Under the pieces are notes generated by a model. It did not search any database and was not told where the DNA came from. It was given only the letters and a program-made list of their open reading frames with translations. DNA of 64,000 nt from an uncultured Tenacibaculum sp. (GTDB lineage: Bacteria > Bacteroidota > Bacteroidia > Flavobacteriales > Flavobacteriaceae), in the NCBI RefSeq assembly GCF_947504135.1, contig NZ_CANNGG010000001.1:186001-250000 (forward strand), in the 5' to 3' direction. Below are positions 13,950 through 22,427 of the stretch, piece by piece (the first letter of the stretch is position 1; the number at the start of each line of letters is the position of its first letter). Both the position numbers and the translations under genes were made by a program.

Positions 13950-15887
13950 ATGAATAAATTATTCTTTTATTTTTTACTTTATTCTACTTTTATTTTTTCT
14001 CAAAGAAATGAAAAAGACTCCGTCCTTTTTTATTTAAAAAAAGCAAATGTAGTATATGGGAAGAAGAAAATTCCTTTACTCAGAAAAGCTACGTATTATG
14101 CAAACCATACGAAAATAGATTCTTTAATAAAGGAAACAAATATCGAGTTAGGAGTACATGGATATTATAACAATTCTGTTCAAGATATTTTAAATGCTAA
14201 CACAAACATTTACAATTTATATCATAATACTAAAGACTCCACCTTATTAGCTAAACACCTGCATTTTAAAGCCTTAGAACAAAGAGTGAAGTTAAATATT
14301 GATAGTGCCTATTTTTATTATCATCAATCAAAAGATATTTCTAAAAAACTTCAAGATTCTTTAGCAATAGGAAGACGTTTGTTGAGCATAGGACTCATAC
14401 AAAAAAATGTTAAAGATTATTTAGGAGCTGAAATTAGTTTAATAGACGCTTTAAAATATCTTGAACCTATAAATTCTTATGTGTATTTGGAAAGAACTTA
14501 TAATGTATTAGGTCTAGTGTCTGAAGAACTTGATTTACAAAAAGATGCTTTAAACTATTACAACATTGCTCTTTCTTACAATAAAAGTAATAAAAACGAT
14601 ATTGGTTATTTATATATAACAAATAATATTGGTCTTTTGTATCAAAACCTTTATCAACACAAAGAAGCTATTCAGTATTTTAAAAAGGGGCTGGCTTTTG
14701 ATAGTATTAAACATAAGTATCCTTCTCAATATGCTTTATTATTAGAAAATCTTGCTTTTAGTAATTATTCTATTGAAAATAAAGAAAAAGTACTTCAACA
14801 ATATAATGAAGTATTATTTATTAGAAGAAAAGATAATAATTATAGTGGAATGAGTACTACTCATATAAATCTCTCAAATTACTACAAAGACCTTAACCAA
14901 CCCCAAAAAGCCCTTTTTCATTCAAACGAAGCACTAAAATATGCCAAACAAACTCATAACAATAAAAAATGGCTAGAAGCTTTAAAAAACTTAGCTAACT
15001 TAACCAAAGGAGAAGAATCAAAACAATATTTATTTGAATATATCACCTTAAACGATAGTCTCTTTCAAAATGAACGTCGTTTAAAAAATCAGTTTGCTAA
15101 AATTAGGTATGAAACCGATAAAAAAGAAAAAGAAAATGTTGTTTTAAAAACAGAAAACCAACAAAAGCAAGCAGAAATTACTTATCAAAAACAACAAAAA
15201 ACCATTGGTTGGCTGGTTGCTTTAAGTGGCCTTTTATTTTCTGGTTTTAGTGTGTTGTTTTACTTTCAACGTAAACGAAAAATACTGTATCAAGCGCAAT
15301 TACAAAAAGTAGAAGCAAGAGAACACGAACGTCAACAAATTGCCAAATCTTTGCATGATGAAGTAGCTGGGGATTTACGTTTACTACATCAAAAGTTAGA
15401 AAAATCAAACCTATTAGAAGAAGCTGTAAAGCTAAATTCAGTAAAAGAGAACGTTCGTAATTTATCGCATCAATTAAGTAGTATCAGTTTCGATAAAGTG
15501 TCTTTTAAAGATCAAATTATCAATTTAGTAAGCGATTATTTTGAGTTAGATTTTAAAATAAAAGTCTACGGTATTCGAGATTATGATTGGACTTCCATAG
15601 ACAATTCTATAAAACGATTACTCTATTTAAGCACTCGTGAAAACATACAAAACTGTAAAAAATATGCTAAGGCAAGTACTATAACTATCGATTTCTCAGT
15701 ACACAAAAAATATGTACATTTGAATATTACTGATAACGGTGTTGGTTTTAATACCAAAATCAGTAAAAAAGGGATCGGTTTACAAAACCTACAAGACCGC
15801 GTTGAAGAGTTAAACGGAACGTTAACCATAACTAGTGAAATAGGTAAAGGAACCCAAACCCATATTCAAATCCCCTTCCATGTCTAA
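13950..15887 (+). CDS. TPR-containing sensor histidine kinase (HisKA_3 / NarX-like)
   Basis: 645 residues from the ATG at 13950, which gives a clean signal peptide (MNKLFFYFLLYSTFIFSQ); the frame extends to 13932 but that codon lies in a terminator hairpin. Order: signal peptide; periplasmic TPR helices (about 20-400); coiled coil; one transmembrane helix (WLVALSGLLFSGFSVLFYF, about 420-440); a HisKA_3 dimerisation domain with SLHDEVAGDL (phospho-acceptor His469); an HATPase_c domain with N box RENIQNCKKYAKAS, G1 DNGVGF and G2 GIGLQNL. Its stop overlaps the response regulator by 8 bp, so it should phosphorylate that protein. The input signal is unknown; the adjacent peptide is a candidate. 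Confidence 0.93.
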   Translation: MNKLFFYFLLYSTFIFSQRNEKDSVLFYLKKANVVYGKKKIPLLRKATYYANHTKIDSLIKETNIELGVHGYYNNSVQDILNANTNIYNLYHNTKDSTLLAKHLHFKALEQRVKLNIDSAYFYYHQSKDISKKLQDSLAIGRRLLSIGLIQKNVKDYLGAEISLIDALKYLEPINSYVYLERTYNVLGLVSEELDLQKDALNYYNIALSYNKSNKNDIGYLYITNNIGLLYQNLYQHKEAIQYFKKGLAFDSIKHKYPSQYALLLENLAFSNYSIENKEKVLQQYNEVLFIRRKDNNYSGMSTTHINLSNYYKDLNQPQKALFHSNEALKYAKQTHNNKKWLEALKNLANLTKGEESKQYLFEYITLNDSLFQNERRLKNQFAKIRYETDKKEKENVVLKTENQQKQAEITYQKQQKTIGWLVALSGLLFSGFSVLFYFQRKRKILYQAQLQKVEAREHERQQIAKSLHDEVAGDLRLLHQKLEKSNLLEEAVKLNSVKENVRNLSHQLSSISFDKVSFKDQIINLVSDYFELDFKIKVYGIRDYDWTSIDNSIKRLLYLSTRENIQNCKKYAKASTITIDFSVHKKYVHLNITDNGVGFNTKISKKGIGLQNLQDRVEELNGTLTITSEIGKGTQTHIQIPFHV

Positions 15888-16557
15888 GAAAACGAAAATT
15901 CTTTTAGTTGACGACCATCAATTAATTATTGAAGGTATTCTTTCTTGTTTAAAGAATATAGATGGTCTAGAAATTGAAACAGCTAATTCTTGTGATGAAG
16001 CTTTTTCAAAAATAAAATCGAACTTACAAACAAGTCCTTTTCATCTTATTTTTACCGATTTAAGTTTCGATAATCAGAGTCAAAACAACACTTTTATTGA
16101 TGGTGAAGCGTTGATAAAAGCAATTCAAGAAAAAGAAATTCCTATCAAGATTGGTGTAATAACAGGACACTCTGAAACAAACAGAGTTTTTAATATAATT
16201 AAAAACTTAAATCCTTTAGCCTATATTTTAAAAGGAAATTGTAGTGTCGATGAACTAAGGTTTGCAATTCAAAAAATGCTTAAAGATGAGGTGTATTATA
16301 CACATGAAATACACCAAAAACTCTTAAAAAGAGCCTTAATTGAAATCCAAATGGATGATATTGCCATTCAAATTTTAAAAGAACTTCCTAAGCATCCTAA
16401 AATTTCAAACTTGGAAGGACTTATAAAAAAAAACGATGGTTCATTACTTAAAGTTAGATCTATAGAAAGCAAACTTTCAAAATTAAGAACTGATTTACAA
16501 GCAAATAACAACACAGATTTAGTTCTTAAAGCCAAAGAACTTGGGATTATAGATTAA
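15880..16557 (+). CDS. NarL/LuxR-like response regulator with divergent output domain
   Basis: 225 residues. The receiver domain has the acidic pair Asp11/Asp12, phospho-acceptor Asp60 (FTDLSF) and the conserved Lys in YILKGNCS (about 118). The C-terminal part ends SIESKLSKLRTDLQANNNTDLVLKAKELGIID, which follows the NarL pattern of recognition helix plus NNTELVLKA...LGLI, but the first half of the helix-turn-helix is hard to recognise. It is translationally coupled to the kinase upstream. Repeated GG-N4-CC boxes in the next 200 bp are plausible binding sites. Confidence 0.88.
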   Translation: MSKKTKILLVDDHQLIIEGILSCLKNIDGLEIETANSCDEAFSKIKSNLQTSPFHLIFTDLSFDNQSQNNTFIDGEALIKAIQEKEIPIKIGVITGHSETNRVFNIIKNLNPLAYILKGNCSVDELRFAIQKMLKDEVYYTHEIHQKLLKRALIEIQMDDIAIQILKELPKHPKISNLEGLIKKNDGSLLKVRSIESKLSKLRTDLQANNNTDLVLKAKELGIID

Positions 16558-16585
16558 ATTTTGCGGAAAAACACATTTCTTTTTA

Positions 16586-16707
16586 CGGTTTTCCCCTTTT
16601 ATTACCTAAAAGGAACCTATATTTTCGCAGGGAAATTCAAAACTTGCTGGGAGAATTTTGAAAAAGAAAAACGTAAAAGCTTTTAGTTGCCTAGAGGCTT
16701 TTTTTTA
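16586..16707 (+). ncRNA. Short orphan transcription unit A
   Basis: The box CGGTTTTCCCC (16586-16596) is followed after 21 nt by a weak -7 box TATATTTT (16618-16625), then about 70 nt of sequence ending in a terminator hairpin (16675-16707: AAGCTTTTAG with CTAGAGGCTT, then a T run). A second TTTTGCGGAAA word lies at 16560. No ATG-led ORF fits; a TTG-led 19-codon frame from 16659 runs into the terminator, so a small RNA is more likely. Confidence 0.45.
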
Positions 16708-16747
16708 TTTTAAATAACTAGCTTGCAGAAATCTGCATTATTTTTTG

Positions 16748-16871
16748 CGGAAATCCCTTTTTTTTAAACAAATGATCTTTTTAATTTCGTGACATCTTTT
16801 TCCAAAATTGCATGGAAAAAAGACATTTAAGGGGAAAACTAACCTTCTAGAAAATCTAGGAGGTTTTTTTT
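16748..16871 (+). ncRNA. Short orphan transcription unit B with a possible 12-residue peptide
   Basis: The box CGGAAATCCC (16748-16757), a 24-nt spacer and a weak -7 box TAATTTCG (16782-16789) precede about 80 nt ending in terminator AACCTTCTAG / CTAGGAGGTT plus T8 (16841-16871). The 5' part carries AAAATTGCATGG (16804-16815); its ATG opens MEKRHLRGKLTF then TAG (16812-16850), the stop lying in the terminator stem. It may act as an RNA rather than a coding message. Together with unit A it fills the 364-bp gap before glpK. Confidence 0.45.
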
Positions 16872-16921
16872 GTTACTATAGGTAAAATTGTAAATTAGGC
16901 ATTTAATCATTTTACGTTTAA

Positions 16922-18406
16922 ATGACCCACAAATATATTATTGCTTTAGATCAAGGAACCACAAGTTGTCGTACCGTAATTATTAATAATGAAGAAAAAA
17001 TTGTTACTAAAGTTCAACAAGAATTTCAACAATTATTCCCTCAATCAGGTTGGGTAGAACACGATGCTGCCGAAATCTTACAAACACAACTTTACACCCT
17101 ACAAAAAGCTATTCAACAAGCTAAAATTTCGCCTTCTGAAATTGCAGGGATCGGAATTACAAACCAAAGAGAAACTACCGTGGTTTGGAATAAAAACACA
17201 GGAAAACCTATTTATAATGCCATTGTTTGGCAAGATAAACGTACTGCTGATATTTGTGAACAATTAAAAGAAACGGGACTAGAAAACTATGTTAGAAAGA
17301 CAACCGGATTAGTTATTGATAGTTATTTTTCTGCCACTAAAATTAACTGGATTTTAACTCATGTTGAAGGAGCTCAAAAAGAAGCAGAAAAAGGAAATTT
17401 ACTCTTCGGAACAATTGACACCTGGTTACTATGGAATTTAACCAATGGCAAAGTACATGCTACCGATTACAGTAATGCTTCTCGTACTATGCTGTACGAT
17501 ATTAAAAACCTTTGTTGGGATAAAACACTTGTAAACGAATTGAACATTCCTTTTTCTATGTTACCTGAAGTAAAACCTTCTTCTTTTCACTTCGGAAATT
17601 ATGAGTTGGACGGAATTCAAATTCCGATTGCTGGAATTGCTGGTGATCAGCAATCTGCGTTATTTGGACAAGCCTGTTTTAAGAAAGGAGAAGCTAAAAA
17701 CACCTACGGAACTGGTTGCTTTATGTTAATGAATACAGGTGAAAATTTAGAATATTCTGAAAATGGTTTAATTTCTACCATTGCTTGGGGAATTAACGAT
17801 AAAGTGTATTACGCACTTGAAGGAAGTGTGTTTGTAGCTGGTTCTGCTATTCAATGGTTACGCGACGGTTTACAAATAATAAACAGTGCGGAAGAAAGCG
17901 AGTTGTTTGCTGAACAAGTTACTGATGAAAATCCTGTATATGTAGTTCCTGCTTTTGCTGGTTTAGGTGCTCCATACTGGGATATGTATGCAAGAGGAGC
18001 TGTTTTTGGATTAACCCGTGATACTGGAAAAAACCATTTAATTAAAGCCACACTGCAATCTTTAGCTTATCAAACCAAAGATATTTTAGATGTAATGCAA
18101 AAAGACAGCCTTTTACCGCTCTCTTCTTTAAAAGTTGATGGTGGTGCTTGCGCTAATAATTTATTAATGCAGTTTCAGGCAGATATTTTAAATGTGACCG
18201 TAGAACGTCCTGAAGAAATAGAAACAACAGTGATGGGAGCTGCTTATTTAGCAGGAATTTGTGTGGGTTTATGGAAACAAGACGACATTATAAATAGAAG
18301 AAAAATAAATAAACAATTTATACCTTCATTTACTAAAGAAAAAAGAGAACGATTGTATAAAAAATGGCAAAAAGCTGTTGAACGCACCAAAGATTGGGTT
18401 GACTAA
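16922..18406 (+). CDS. glpK: Glycerol kinase
   Basis: Phosphorylates glycerol with ATP to sn-glycerol 3-phosphate. The 494-residue FGGY-family protein has [13 protein letters not shown] (N-terminal phosphate loop), [31 protein letters not shown], the [28 protein letters not shown] segment and the C-terminal [18 protein letters not shown] motif. No glpF or glpD lies next to it, so it is an isolated glycerol gene here. It begins about 50 nt after the terminator of the orphan transcription unit. Confidence 0.97.
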   Translation: MTHKYIIALDQGTTSCRTVIINNEEKIVTKVQQEFQQLFPQSGWVEHDAAEILQTQLYTLQKAIQQAKISPSEIAGIGITNQRETTVVWNKNTGKPIYNAIVWQDKRTADICEQLKETGLENYVRKTTGLVIDSYFSATKINWILTHVEGAQKEAEKGNLLFGTIDTWLLWNLTNGKVHATDYSNASRTMLYDIKNLCWDKTLVNELNIPFSMLPEVKPSSFHFGNYELDGIQIPIAGIAGDQQSALFGQACFKKGEAKNTYGTGCFMLMNTGENLEYSENGLISTIAWGINDKVYYALEGSVFVAGSAIQWLRDGLQIINSAEESELFAEQVTDENPVYVVPAFAGLGAPYWDMYARGAVFGLTRDTGKNHLIKATLQSLAYQTKDILDVMQKDSLLPLSSLKVDGGACANNLLMQFQADILNVTVERPEEIETTVMGAAYLAGICVGLWKQDDIINRRKINKQFIPSFTKEKRERLYKKWQKAVERTKDWVD

Positions 18407-18440
18407 AAAGTAATTCAATCTTTTAAAAAACTATGATAAC

Positions 18441-18716
18441 ATGAAAAAGTTACTTTCTGCAAAACGTATTACCTTCTTCTTAATACTCTCTTTTATACTT
18501 ATCGCATTGGTGCCTTTTATACACTTCATAGATTATGATGCGAAAGATGATCGTTTTGGTTTGTGGCCTTTAATTGCTATAGCAATTATTTTAATCGGTT
18601 TGTTCATTTTACTTATCGATTATATTCTATTTAAAATTATTAAGGATAAAGTCTTATTAAATCTCATTGAAGTAATATTGTTACTTATAATTCTCTCTTT
18701 CATATGGTCTAATTAA
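18441..18716 (+). CDS. Small membrane protein, 91 residues, three predicted helices
   Basis: Helices at about residues 9-28, 42-62 and 72-89, joined by a charged loop (DYDAKDDRFG). A basic N-terminus (MKKLLSAKR) suggests a cytoplasmic start. It lies 34 nt after glpK on the same strand and may be co-transcribed. I recognise no family, and a link to glycerol uptake is not supported by any motif. Confidence 0.65.
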   Translation: MKKLLSAKRITFFLILSFILIALVPFIHFIDYDAKDDRFGLWPLIAIAIILIGLFILLIDYILFKIIKDKVLLNLIEVILLLIILSFIWSN

Positions 18717-18837
18717 GTAAGGTTAATTAAGTTTTATCTTACTGTAGCCTTACCGTTTATTTTCAAAATCCTGATAAATATCATGTTTTAATTTCGCTTT
18801 TCCCTATATTTTTGAGAAAACAAAGAACAAAGAAAAA

Positions 18838-18975
18838 ATGACACAATTACTAAATATTCCATTAGTATCTTGGACAAACGGAACCATTATGATGATAATT
18901 TTCGGATTTGTTTGTGTAGGGTTGGTTGCCGCTCTTTTAATTCTAATTAACAGTGGCAAGAAAAAAGACAGTTAA
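18838..18975 (+). CDS. Small single-pass membrane protein, 45 residues
   Basis: The frame begins MTQLLNIPLVSWTNGTIMM, continues with a strong transmembrane helix (about residues 18-37, IIFGFVCVGLVAALLILI) and ends SGKKKDS, a basic cytoplasmic tail. A -7 match TATTTTTG lies about 20 nt upstream of the ATG. It is too short for standard gene callers but has a clear membrane-protein profile. The function is unknown. Confidence 0.55.
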   Translation: MTQLLNIPLVSWTNGTIMMIIFGFVCVGLVAALLILINSGKKKDS

Positions 18976-19002
18976 ATTATTTGTAACAAATAATACTATA
19001 AA

Positions 19003-19140
19003 ATAATTGCATTGAAAAAGACGAAGGTCTTTTGAAAACCCGTAAAGTGGGTAAACTTTAGTTTTAATAGTTGATTGAAGAAGCACTCTATAATAATGTG
19101 TTAGTGGTTTAACGTTTGAGTGCTTCTTCTTCTTTTTTTA
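19003..19140 (+). ncRNA. Candidate structured small RNA or structured 3' UTR
   Basis: Three stem-loops in a row: AAAAGAC-GAAG-GTCTTTT (19016-19033), ACCC/GGGT (19038-19052) and a 12-bp stem GAAGAAGCACTC with GAGTGCTTCTTC (19077-19129, 29-nt loop) followed by T-rich sequence. It begins with AATTGCATTGAAAAAG, like the 5' ends at 9983 and 16804. It could be an independent RNA or the tail of the 45-residue gene transcript. The last hairpin also faces the convergent acyl-CoA dehydrogenase gene. Confidence 0.4.
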
Positions 19141-20310
19141 TTTAAAAGCATTTAACCCGGTAATATCTAACCCCGTAATTAATAAGTGTATATCGTGAGT
19201 TCCTTCGTAGGTAATTACGCTTTCTAAATTCATTGAATGTCTCATTATTGAATATTCTCCTGTAATTCCCATACCTCCTAACATTTGACGCGCTTCTCTG
19301 GCAATATTAATAGCCATATCTACATTATTACGCTTCGCCATAGATATTTGTGCTGAGGTAGCTTTCCCTTCGTTACGAAGCACACCTAGCCTCCAAGCTA
19401 ATAATTGCGCTTTCGTTATTTCAGTAATCATTTCTGCCAACTTCTTTTGTTGCAGTTGAAATTGTGCAATTGGCTTACCAAACTGAGTACGTTCTTTCGT
19501 ATAACGTAACGCTGTATCGTAACAATCCATCGCAGCACCAATAGCCCCCCAAGCAATTCCGTAACGAGCAGAATCTAAACATCCTAACGGAGCTCCTAAA
19601 CCAGATTTGTTTGGCAACAAGTTTTCTTTAGGAACTTTTACGTTATCAAAAATTAGCTCTCCAGTAGCAGAAGCTCTTAACGACCATTTGTTATGTGTTT
19701 CTGGAGTTGTAAAACCTTCCATACCGCGCTCTACAATTAGTCCGTGAATACGTCCTTCTTCATTTTTAGCCCATACCACAGCTACTTGTGCAAAAGGTGC
19801 ATTAGAAATCCACATTTTTGCTCCGTTCAATAAATAATGGTCTCCCATATCTTTGAACTTAGTTTCCATTCCTCCCGGATTACTTCCGTGGTTTGGTTCT
19901 GTTAAACCAAAACACCCCATCCATTCTCCTGAAGCTAATTTTGGTAAGTATTTTTTACGTTGCTCTTCATTTCCGTATTTAAAAATTGGATACATTACCA
20001 ATGAAGATTGAACAGAGGCAGTAGATCGCACTCCAGAATCTCCTCTTTCAATTTCTTGCATAATTAAACCATACGAAATTTGATCTAATCCTGCTCCTCC
20101 ATACTCTTCAGGAATATAAGGTCCAAATGCCCCTATTTCTGCTAACCCTCCAATTATTTGCTTAGGAAACTCTGCTCGTTGTGCATATTCTTCAATTATA
20201 GGAGAAACTTCACGTTTTACCCATTCTCTAGAGGCACCTCTAACAAGCTTATGCTCTTCAGTTAATAAATCATCAATGTTATAATAATCTGGAGCTTGAA
20301 ATAAATCCAT
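19138..20310 (-). CDS. Glutaryl-CoA dehydrogenase-like acyl-CoA dehydrogenase
   Basis: FAD enzyme of 390 residues. Glutaryl-CoA dehydrogenase features are GDSGVRSTASVQSSLVMYPI (about residues 92-111), where the Arg binds the distal carboxylate in characterised enzymes, and the catalytic Glu in TYEGTHDIHLLITG (about 370). GCFGLTEPNHGSNPGGMET and the flavin loop MWISNAPFAQV are also present. The reaction would be glutaryl-CoA to crotonyl-CoA in lysine/tryptophan catabolism. A -7 box TACATTTG (20336-20343, minus) lies 25 nt upstream of the ATG. Substrate is inferred by motif. Confidence 0.9.
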   Translation of the reverse strand: MDLFQAPDYYNIDDLLTEEHKLVRGASREWVKREVSPIIEEYAQRAEFPKQIIGGLAEIGAFGPYIPEEYGGAGLDQISYGLIMQEIERGDSGVRSTASVQSSLVMYPIFKYGNEEQRKKYLPKLASGEWMGCFGLTEPNHGSNPGGMETKFKDMGDHYLLNGAKMWISNAPFAQVAVVWAKNEEGRIHGLIVERGMEGFTTPETHNKWSLRASATGELIFDNVKVPKENLLPNKSGLGAPLGCLDSARYGIAWGAIGAAMDCYDTALRYTKERTQFGKPIAQFQLQQKKLAEMITEITKAQLLAWRLGVLRNEGKATSAQISMAKRNNVDMAINIAREARQMLGGMGITGEYSIMRHSMNLESVITYEGTHDIHLLITGLDITGLNAFK

Positions 20311-20335
20311 AGTTAGTTGAGTTTTAGAATTCTTT

Positions 20336-20343
20336 CAAATGTA
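20336..20343 (-). promoter_or_regulatory. -7 box of the glutaryl-CoA dehydrogenase-like gene
   Basis: TACATTTG on the minus strand is a full match to TAnnTTTG, 25 nt before the ATG at 20310. No -33 TTG is evident at normal distance. Confidence 0.5.
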
Positions 20344-20388
20344 ATTAAAAAAATGATTTTTATCTAGGGTTTCCGTATGTTTGCACCG

Positions 20389-20772
20389 ATGAGATTTACT
20401 TTAGGAAAAGAGGAACGGTTAAAGAGTAAAAAGCTGATAGGCAGGCTTTACGAAGAAGGAAAAATAATTAAAGTTTTTCCACTTCGAATGGTATACATAC
20501 AAGCCGAACATACCTCTAAATTTCCTGCACAAGTAGGTGTTTCTGTTCCGAAACGAAATTTTAAAAAAGCAGTAGACAGAAACCGAATTAAACGTTTATT
20601 ACGAGAAACTTACCGAAAAGAAAAACATACAATTTATGAGGCTGTAGATAAACAATATGTGTTTATGATTTCTTATCTTGCAAGAGATGAATGGAAATAT
20701 GCTGATATTGAGCATAAAATGAAGAAATTATTAACACAGTTTATTACAGAAGTTACTCAAGATGAAAAATAG
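20389..20772 (+). CDS. rnpA: Ribonuclease P protein component
   Basis: Basic protein subunit that helps the RNase P RNA cleave tRNA precursors. The RNR signature region VPKRNFKKAVDRNRIKRLLRETYR is clear. I set the start at the ATG at 20389 (127 residues, opening MRFTLGKEERLKSKKLIG, like flavobacterial homologues). The ATG at 20377 lies inside TATGTTTG (20376-20383), a perfect -7 box, so the message would start at or near 20389 and may be leaderless. No rpmH is adjacent. It overlaps the next gene by 11 bp. Confidence 0.94.
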   Translation: MRFTLGKEERLKSKKLIGRLYEEGKIIKVFPLRMVYIQAEHTSKFPAQVGVSVPKRNFKKAVDRNRIKRLLRETYRKEKHTIYEAVDKQYVFMISYLARDEWKYADIEHKMKKLLTQFITEVTQDEK

Positions 20773-22387
20773 AACAGTACTTATTTTCGGTTCCCTCATT
20801 ATCATCTCTCTTTTCTTTTCTTTTCAATCTCGTTTTTTTGAGATTGCTAAACAAATAGAAATCTATAACAACCTTTTTAAAGAGTTGAACATTAATTATA
20901 TTGATGAAATCAACCCTGGTGATTTAACTGACAAAGCGATAAAAAACACCCTTAAAAATTTAGATCCATATACTAATTTTTACAACGAACAAGATGTTGA
21001 AGATGCACGTATTCGTCGTGAAGGTGAATATGGAGGTATTGGTATTTCTACATTTTACACCAAAAGAGGAATTGTGGTTTCTGAAATTTATAAAGGCTTT
21101 TCGGCAGATAAAGCTGGCTTAAAAGCAGGTGATATTATTACCAATGTAAACGGACAAGAATTAGCTGCTTTGGAAAGAAGTCAATTTTCACAAATGCTAA
21201 AAGGTGTTCCAGGGAAACAACTTTCTTTACAAGTAGAAAGAAACGGTCAAACAAAAAGTGTGTCAGTTAAACTTGATAAAGTTGTTTTAGATCCTGTCCC
21301 TTTTTACGACATGATTGATGCTGAAACCGGATACATTGTTTTAACACGATTTATAAGTCAAAAAGCTACCGAAGGTGTTGTAAATGCTTTTGCTGACCTT
21401 AAAAAAAGAGGAATGACAAAACTTGTGTTTGATTTACGATACAATCCTGGTGGATCATTATATGATGCTGTTAATATTACCAATTTATTTATACCTAAAG
21501 GATTAAAAGTTGTAGACACCCGTGGTAAAAGTCAAAAAAATAGTAGAACTTATAAAACTAACAAAGATCCGCTAGATGCCAATATTCCTATTGTAGTGTT
21601 AATAAATGGTCGTTCTGCCTCAGCTTCAGAAATTGTTTCAGGAGCTTTACAAGATTATGACCGAGCAGTAATTATGGGAGAACGTTCTTTTGGAAAAGGC
21701 TTAGTTCAGCGTTACTTTGATTTAAGTTACGGAACCCAAATGAAAATTACTATTTCTAAATACTACACTCCTAGTGGGCGTTGTATTCAAGAATTAGATT
21801 ACGCCAATAGAGACCCTAAAACAGGTAAAGTGCCTAAGTTTTCAGATACTACTCTTAATGAATTTACTACTAAAAATGGAAGAATAGTATACGATGGTGG
21901 AGGTGTAACGCCAGATATAACAAGTAAGTTTTCTAAAAAAACAGAAGAAACTGATCAATTACTTAAATCAAGAGCCATCTTTAATTTTGTAACCGATTTC
22001 ACTTATCAAAACCCTAATTTATCTGCCGAAAACTACACGTTTACATCTGAGGGTTTTAATAGTTTTAAAGAATATTTACTTCGTAAAGACACTGCTTTTG
22101 TTTCTAACGAAGAAAGGTTATTTCAATCCGCATACAAGTCGGTAGAAAACAATAAAATCATCACTCCAGAATATACTACAATCATTCAACAACTAAAAGC
22201 TATAAAGGTTGCAAAGATTGTAGAAAATCAAGATTTGCTTTCAAAGGAAATTGAAAATGAAATTATTGAGCGTTATGCATACAAAGAAGGGATGTATAAG
22301 CATTTATTTAAAAATGATGTTACTATTAAAAATGCTGTTACGCTGTTAAACGATACCAAAAAGTACAACAGTATTTTAGAGAAATAG
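20762..22387 (+). CDS. S41 family C-terminal processing protease
   Basis: 541-residue periplasmic serine protease. An N-terminal signal/anchor helix (about residues 4-20) is followed by an N-terminal helical domain, a PDZ domain (about 90-165, GGIGISTFYTKRGIVVSEIYKG), and the S41 core with the SASASE motif at 285-290 containing the catalytic Ser and GERSFGKGLVQ holding the Lys partner (about 314). A C-terminal extension of about 190 residues follows. The family trims C-termini of secreted proteins. It overlaps rnpA by 11 bp and is translationally coupled to it. Confidence 0.95.
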   Translation: MKNRTVLIFGSLIIISLFFSFQSRFFEIAKQIEIYNNLFKELNINYIDEINPGDLTDKAIKNTLKNLDPYTNFYNEQDVEDARIRREGEYGGIGISTFYTKRGIVVSEIYKGFSADKAGLKAGDIITNVNGQELAALERSQFSQMLKGVPGKQLSLQVERNGQTKSVSVKLDKVVLDPVPFYDMIDAETGYIVLTRFISQKATEGVVNAFADLKKRGMTKLVFDLRYNPGGSLYDAVNITNLFIPKGLKVVDTRGKSQKNSRTYKTNKDPLDANIPIVVLINGRSASASEIVSGALQDYDRAVIMGERSFGKGLVQRYFDLSYGTQMKITISKYYTPSGRCIQELDYANRDPKTGKVPKFSDTTLNEFTTKNGRIVYDGGGVTPDITSKFSKKTEETDQLLKSRAIFNFVTDFTYQNPNLSAENYTFTSEGFNSFKEYLLRKDTAFVSNEERLFQSAYKSVENNKIITPEYTTIIQQLKAIKVAKIVENQDLLSKEIENEIIERYAYKEGMYKHLFKNDVTIKNAVTLLNDTKKYNSILEK

Positions 22388-22405
22388 CTTCCAGAATATA
22401 ATTTG

Positions 22406-22413
22406 TATATTTG
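22406..22413 (+). promoter_or_regulatory. -7 box upstream of the DUF6909-like gene
   Basis: TATATTTG is a full TAnnTTTG match ending 14 nt before the ATG at 22428. The short leader is typical of the window. Confidence 0.55.
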
Positions 22414-22427
22414 TACTTTAAAAACAC

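Noticed and set aside
16659..16715. TTG-led 19-codon frame in short unit A
   Set aside because: It runs through the terminator hairpin and T run, so a translated product is unlikely.
20377..20772. rnpA as part of an oriC-proximal rpmH-rnpA-dnaA region
   Set aside because: No rpmH, dnaA or DnaA-box cluster is seen; rnpA alone does not mark the origin.
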